From the NCBI RefSeq assembly GCF_000003815.2, contig NC_049986.1, positions 16,043,485 to 16,107,484 of the forward strand: a DNA stretch of 64,000 nucleotides, given 5' to 3'. The notes beneath the pieces are model-generated. The model was given only the letters and a program-made list of their open reading frames with translations. It did not search any database and was not told the origin of the DNA. Below, piece after piece: positions 60,001-64,000 of the stretch (position 1 is its first letter; every line of letters begins with the position of its first letter). The translations under genes were made by a program, and so were the position numbers. The DNA is from Branchiostoma floridae (lineage: Eukaryota > Chordata > Leptocardii > Amphioxiformes > Branchiostomatidae).

Positions 60001-62154
60001 GATGGGGACATCCGGGTCTCTCCTTTTTTTTTTGATATTGGGTCTAATTCACAGCAGATGTCACAATACTATCTGTCATGGTCTAACTGGCCACACACGT
60101 TACAATTGAAAAAGAAGTTTAGAAATAGTTATTTCTGGACTATTACTGTTAGTGGTATGTTTGAAAAGGTTTGTGAATATTCATAGGTGAAGAACTTCAC
60201 CAAGGAAAATGTGATGTACATCGCTCATGACTTCCTCCTTGCTGGGATCGACACCAGTGCCAGCACTCTGCGCTGGGCCTTGCTATACCTGGCCATGGAC
60301 ACAAACATCCAAGAGAGGGTAAGCAGGTTCCTTGTTCATTATTCGGACGCTTTTACAACTGTTCAAAATCTCAGTGGAAGTTAATACATACAATTTTATG
60401 TCATTGAGCTGAGTTAAAGAATGTAACAAGCGTTCGTAGAACTCAACCTTCGTGAAATGGGCGAGGGTGTGGTGGTTGGAGGGTGTTTTTTATAGACATC
60501 TCAGGAGCTAGCCTTACAGAAAATGATACGTTCGATTGGCAAAAATTCTCGGAATTCTACAACTTTTTTTCGCGCCTATGTAGCTGCATCATCCTTTTGA
60601 AGTGGAATAGTTTGCGTAACTCCTAAATATAAACCACTATTGCGCAATCGCCACACTTAGCACACTACACACTATTTTTCAAGTACAAACATCCCCTGCA
60701 AAACCGTCAGAAGCCACTAGGCAAAAAAAACGCCTCGTACGTTTCTTCTCCTTCTCAAGAGCTACCCACATACCAAATATCAGATCAATCTGTCTTGGCG
60801 TTTTGGAGATTTTCTGTTCACAGACACAGAGTGTAGAAGGTTTCTACACATACCTTTTGTTTTATGCAAATTACCACCTAATTTGCATAACAAGCATACA
60901 ATTATGTACATCATTACGTAAGCTATCTGCATACCTACAGTCATTAACATCCATCAACCCCTTCTTGCATTATTCCTTCTCAAAACCTAAAAGAAGAATT
61001 ACTTTCACCGCCCCTGCGAAACCCCTAGGTGGCCAAAACTTACACACCTTACTATGCTTTTACACAGCTACGTTACCTGCCGTAACGCAATTCCTGCCGT
61101 TCCTTTGTCATGTCTAATCCTACCCACATACCAAATATCAAAACCATCCATCCACGCGTTCCCTAGTTATCAGGCTGACAAACGACCCCCTGACAGCAAA
61201 ACAGCAGTGACTACAAACCCTTCGTTTCACGAAGGGAATAAACTGCTTCGAGTAAAAAAAATGACCTGGCGGGCGCAATTGGCGTGTTCTGCACATTAAT
61301 CGTAAATAACAAAATAAATTCTTGTGGTGGATAAAATCTGGATAAAAGTTTTGAAATCCTGTTCATTTTTTTTTTACGAAAAACACAGAACCTGACCAGT
61401 GTAGTGATTACTAGTGAAGATAGGCAGATAGTTTTTGACAACTCTGTCCTGAAATGACCTATTTCCAGACGAGCGCACAATGCAACTTGTCCGTGCTGGC
61501 CGTAAAAGTTGTTTGTCTGAAGACGCAGTGATAGGAAAGGCAATTACTTTCACTACGACGTCAAACAAGTTTTAATACGAGCCGTTTAAAAGCACCGACA
61601 AGCTGTCTTATGCCCTCGAGTGGAAGTAGGTCGTCCCAGGACAAGGGGGTGTAGCCCCGGCCGGGCCATGAATCCACAAATTTTCTCCGGTGGACTGTAA
61701 TGGATATCGCGGGGGTACCCCTCAGCGTGATCACGATTAGTGTAGAGCGTCTATTTGTTAACGGGTCCCGGGTTCATTTTAACTCCGAGTCAAAATCAAA
61801 GGTGAGCCCAGCCGTGCCCTAACATTACCCGGCAGCTTTCGATTTTTTATTCGATGGAACCCCATGTGATACGGCCTTTTATCACCCGGTGCGGAACATC
61901 CGTATCAAACATTATCGCGGCGCAGGTAGGACATCACCCAGATTTGTCCTGTTTCACCAATCCAGGTGCAAGCGGAGATTGATGCCGTTGTTGGCGGCGC
62001 CCTGCCCGCCCTGTCCCACCGCCCCCAGCTGCCCTACACCGACGTCTGCATCATGGAGGCGCAGCGGATCCGTACGGTGGTTCCTCTCGGTCTCCCGCAC
62101 GCCACCACTCGGCAGGTTACCATAAATGGATTTGACCTTCCTGCTGGAACGCAA
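57082..62154 (+). CDS. Cytochrome P450, CYP2 clan, 5' six exons (3' end outside window)
   Basis: A microsomal haem mono-oxygenase. Exons with matching phases: 57082-57451, 58159-58301, 58894-59104, 59715-59866, 60187-60318 and 61966-62154, 399 codons of an expected ~490-500. Residues ~17-38 form a membrane anchor (TFLVFCLVFLLTYLYL), followed by a proline-rich hinge (LPPYPAGWVPVLGHLP). The I-helix oxygen-binding motif AGIDTS is at 311-316 and the K-helix ExxR (EAQR) at 367-370. The last exon ends in phase 0 at a GTACGT donor; the PERF and FxxGxxxC haem-ligand segments are not in the window, so completeness cannot be judged. In the C-helix the usual Trp is replaced by Met (GNEMKQKRKF, residues 131-140). 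Exact subfamily and substrate are unknown. Confidence 0.88.
57595..57745. repeat. Short degenerate minisatellite in the first P450 intron
   Basis: Four or five imperfect units of about 35-40 bp carry the core cacaccgccgttttagctt. They are diverged from one another and non-coding. Confidence 0.5.
59109..59333. repeat. TATG/TGTA microsatellite in a P450 intron
   Basis: It runs from just after the donor at 59105 as tgcctgtatgtatacgta-type units that become pure (tgta)n. Both strands give long open frames of repeated Tyr/Ile/His/Thr or Cys/Val/Met, which are artefacts of the repeat and not genes. Confidence 0.9.
60319..61965 (+). other. P450 intron with repeat debris
   Basis: The long intron holds no exon I can recognise. 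The phrase acccacataccaaatatca occurs at about 60765 and 61121, which suggests two remnants of one dispersed repeat. The adjoining P450 exons join in phase without any extra exon from here. Confidence 0.5.
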
Positions 62155-62364
62155 GTACGTCGCTGAGTTGTTTTACTGAAAATCCTAAAACCCGAGTTAT
62201 CACCTTCATCTGTTTGTCTATCTGTTTGTGGACAGAATAACGCGAGAAGTCGCTGATGATTTCGCTGGTCGATTGTGGCCCCCCTGGTGGATTTTTATGG
62301 TACTACGGCGCGGCGGAACGTTTGGTTTTGGTATACAGTAGAAGCCGCTTAATTGTACGGCCTA

Positions 62365-62640
62365 CGAGGGGCGGTCAATAAGTATTGCCCCTGACCCATT
62401 TCTCATAGCAGGATATTAATGAAACTTGGCACAGTTATTAGTCTTTCTCTTCATAGGAACCACCCAGAGTTATGCATTTCTCCCATAGTTTGATGCAGCT
62501 CTGGAAACCGTTTTTGTAGGACAACCCAGGTTGGTCATCCAACAGATGCCTCATTACTGGGTAGCGGGAGCATGGTTTTGTCCCATATATGCAAATGAGC
62601 AGCATGCATACATTCACATGCTAATAAGTACGTGTAATTT
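62365..62640 (+). mobile_element. Possible mariner-type transposon end, truncated
   Basis: The sequence cgaggggcggtcaataag follows a TA dinucleotide (62363-62364). It resembles the terminal repeat of some mariner/Tc elements (cgagg-ggtcaaaaagta type), and the ~270 bases after it are not seen elsewhere here. No partner terminal repeat is found, because a tandem array begins at about 62.65 kb. Transposase coding cannot be confirmed. Confidence 0.35.
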
Positions 62641-62659
62641 AACATAAGCACTTTTTGTA

Positions 62660-64000
62660 CATTTTGGTTCACACTGTACACTCCAGTACAGTTCTGTACA
62701 CTCTTGTTCACTCTGTACTCTCCAGCTTCACTCTAGCGCACTCTTATACACTCTGGTACACTCTTATACACTCTAGTTCACTCTGTACACTTTGGTTCAC
62801 TCTGTACTCTCTAGCTTCACTCTAGCGCACTCGTATACACTCTGGTACACTCTGGTAAACTCTAGTTCACTCTGTACACTTTCGTTCACTCTGTACTCTC
62901 TAGCTTCACTCTAGCGCACTCTTATACACTCTGGTACACTCTTATACACTCTAGTTCACTCTGTACACTTTGGTTCACTCTGTACTCTCTAGCTTCACTC
63001 TAGCGCACTCTTATACACTCTGGTACACTCTTATACACTCTAGTTCACTCTGTACACTTTGGTTCACTCTGTACTCTCCAGCTTCACTCTAGCGCACTCT
63101 TATACACTCTGGTACACTGACTTATACACTCTAGTTCACTCTGTACACTTTGGTTCACTCTGTACTCTCTAGCTTCACTCTAGCGCACTCTTATACACTC
63201 TTATACACTCTAGTTCACTCTGTACACTTTGGTTCACTCTGTACTCTGCTTCCCTCTATTCACTCTAGCGCACTCTCATACACTCTTATACACTCTGGTA
63301 CACTCTAGTTCACTCTGTACACTTTGGTTCACTCTGTACTCTGCTTCCCTCTATTCACTCTAGCGCACTCTTATACACTCTTATACACTCTGGTACACTC
63401 TTATACACTCTAGTTCACTCTGTACACTTTGGTTCACTCTGTACTCTCTAGCTTCACTCTAGCGCACTCTTATACACTCTTATACACTCTAGTTCACTCT
63501 GTACACTTTGGTTCACTCTGTACTCTCTAGCTTCACTCTAGCGCACTCGTATACACTCTGGTACACTCTGATACACTCTAGTTCACTCTGTACACTTTGG
63601 TTCACTCTGTACTCTCTAGCTTCACTCTAGCGCACTCTTATACACTCAGGTACACTCTCATACACTCTAATTCACTCTGTACACATTGGATCACTCTGGA
63701 CTCTGCTTCCCTCTATTCGCTCTAGCGCACTCTTAGACACACTCATACACTCAGGTACACTCAAGCTCACTCTGTACCCTTTGGCTCACTCTGGACTCTC
63801 CTTACCCCGACTCGCTCAGGCGCACTCTTATACACTCTTACAGACTCTGGCACACTCTTACACGCACTATTAAACTCTGCCCACATAGCTTCACTCTCGA
63901 ATCTCTACGTTCACTCAAACACACTCGTATTACCTCTGGCACACTCTCATACACTCCTAGTTCATTCCTGACAACTTTGAGTCACTCTGTACTCCGGTGC
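62660..64000. repeat. 89-bp higher-order tandem array reaching the window end
   Basis: The basic unit is a ~10-bp CACTCT-containing phrase. Nine of these form a larger unit marked by gtactctctagcttcactc. The marker starts at 62715, 62804, 62893, 62982, 63071, 63162, 63241, 63336, 63441, 63520 and 63609, so the spacing is mostly 89 and sometimes 79, 91, 95 or 105, meaning small units were gained or lost. After about 63.65 kb the units become diverged, which marks the array edge. It lies in the intron after the last visible P450 exon, if the gene continues. Confidence 0.92.

Overview
The window is eukaryotic. It has three plus-strand protein-coding genes, one intact retrotransposon and many repeats, in long non-coding stretches. 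Split exons with GT/AG borders, long introns, many short palindromic transposons and the close match of two genes to vertebrate proteins point to an invertebrate deuterostome. A cephalochordate (amphioxus, Branchiostoma) fits best. That species call is an inference from protein similarity and repeat style, made without a database search.

Layout: (1) 1-8.6 kb is non-coding, with degenerate and intact miniature inverted-repeat transposable elements (MITEs). (2) 8.6-11.4 kb holds the single-exon gene NRARP, a Notch feedback regulator of 112 residues. The 2.2 kb before it holds a dense array of sites matching the binding sequence of CSL (RBP-J/Su(H)), nearly all in one orientation. (3) 11.4-38 kb has no gene I can support. 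It contains several MITE families, two tandem-repeat blocks (24.6-26.5 kb), an assembly gap of 373 N (28475-28847) and a 1.5 kb foldback-type transposon (33933-35470) whose inverted arms are built from a 10-bp satellite. (4) 38-55.2 kb is FIRRM (human C1orf112), about 20 coding exons. An intact 3.5 kb LINE sits in one of its introns, and two local partial-exon duplications lie nearby. (5) 57.1 kb to the end is the first part of a CYP2-clan cytochrome P450 gene. Six exons (399 codons) are visible; the haem-binding exons would lie past the window end, beyond an 89-bp tandem array that fills the last 1.3 kb.

The three genes do not form a pathway. NRARP limits Notch signalling, FIRRM works with the AAA ATPase FIGNL1 in homologous recombination, and the P450 is a membrane mono-oxygenase. 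The most informative material is regulatory and structural: the CSL array, the transposons with target-site duplications of about 9 bp (one inserted inside another), and the recent rearrangements inside FIRRM.
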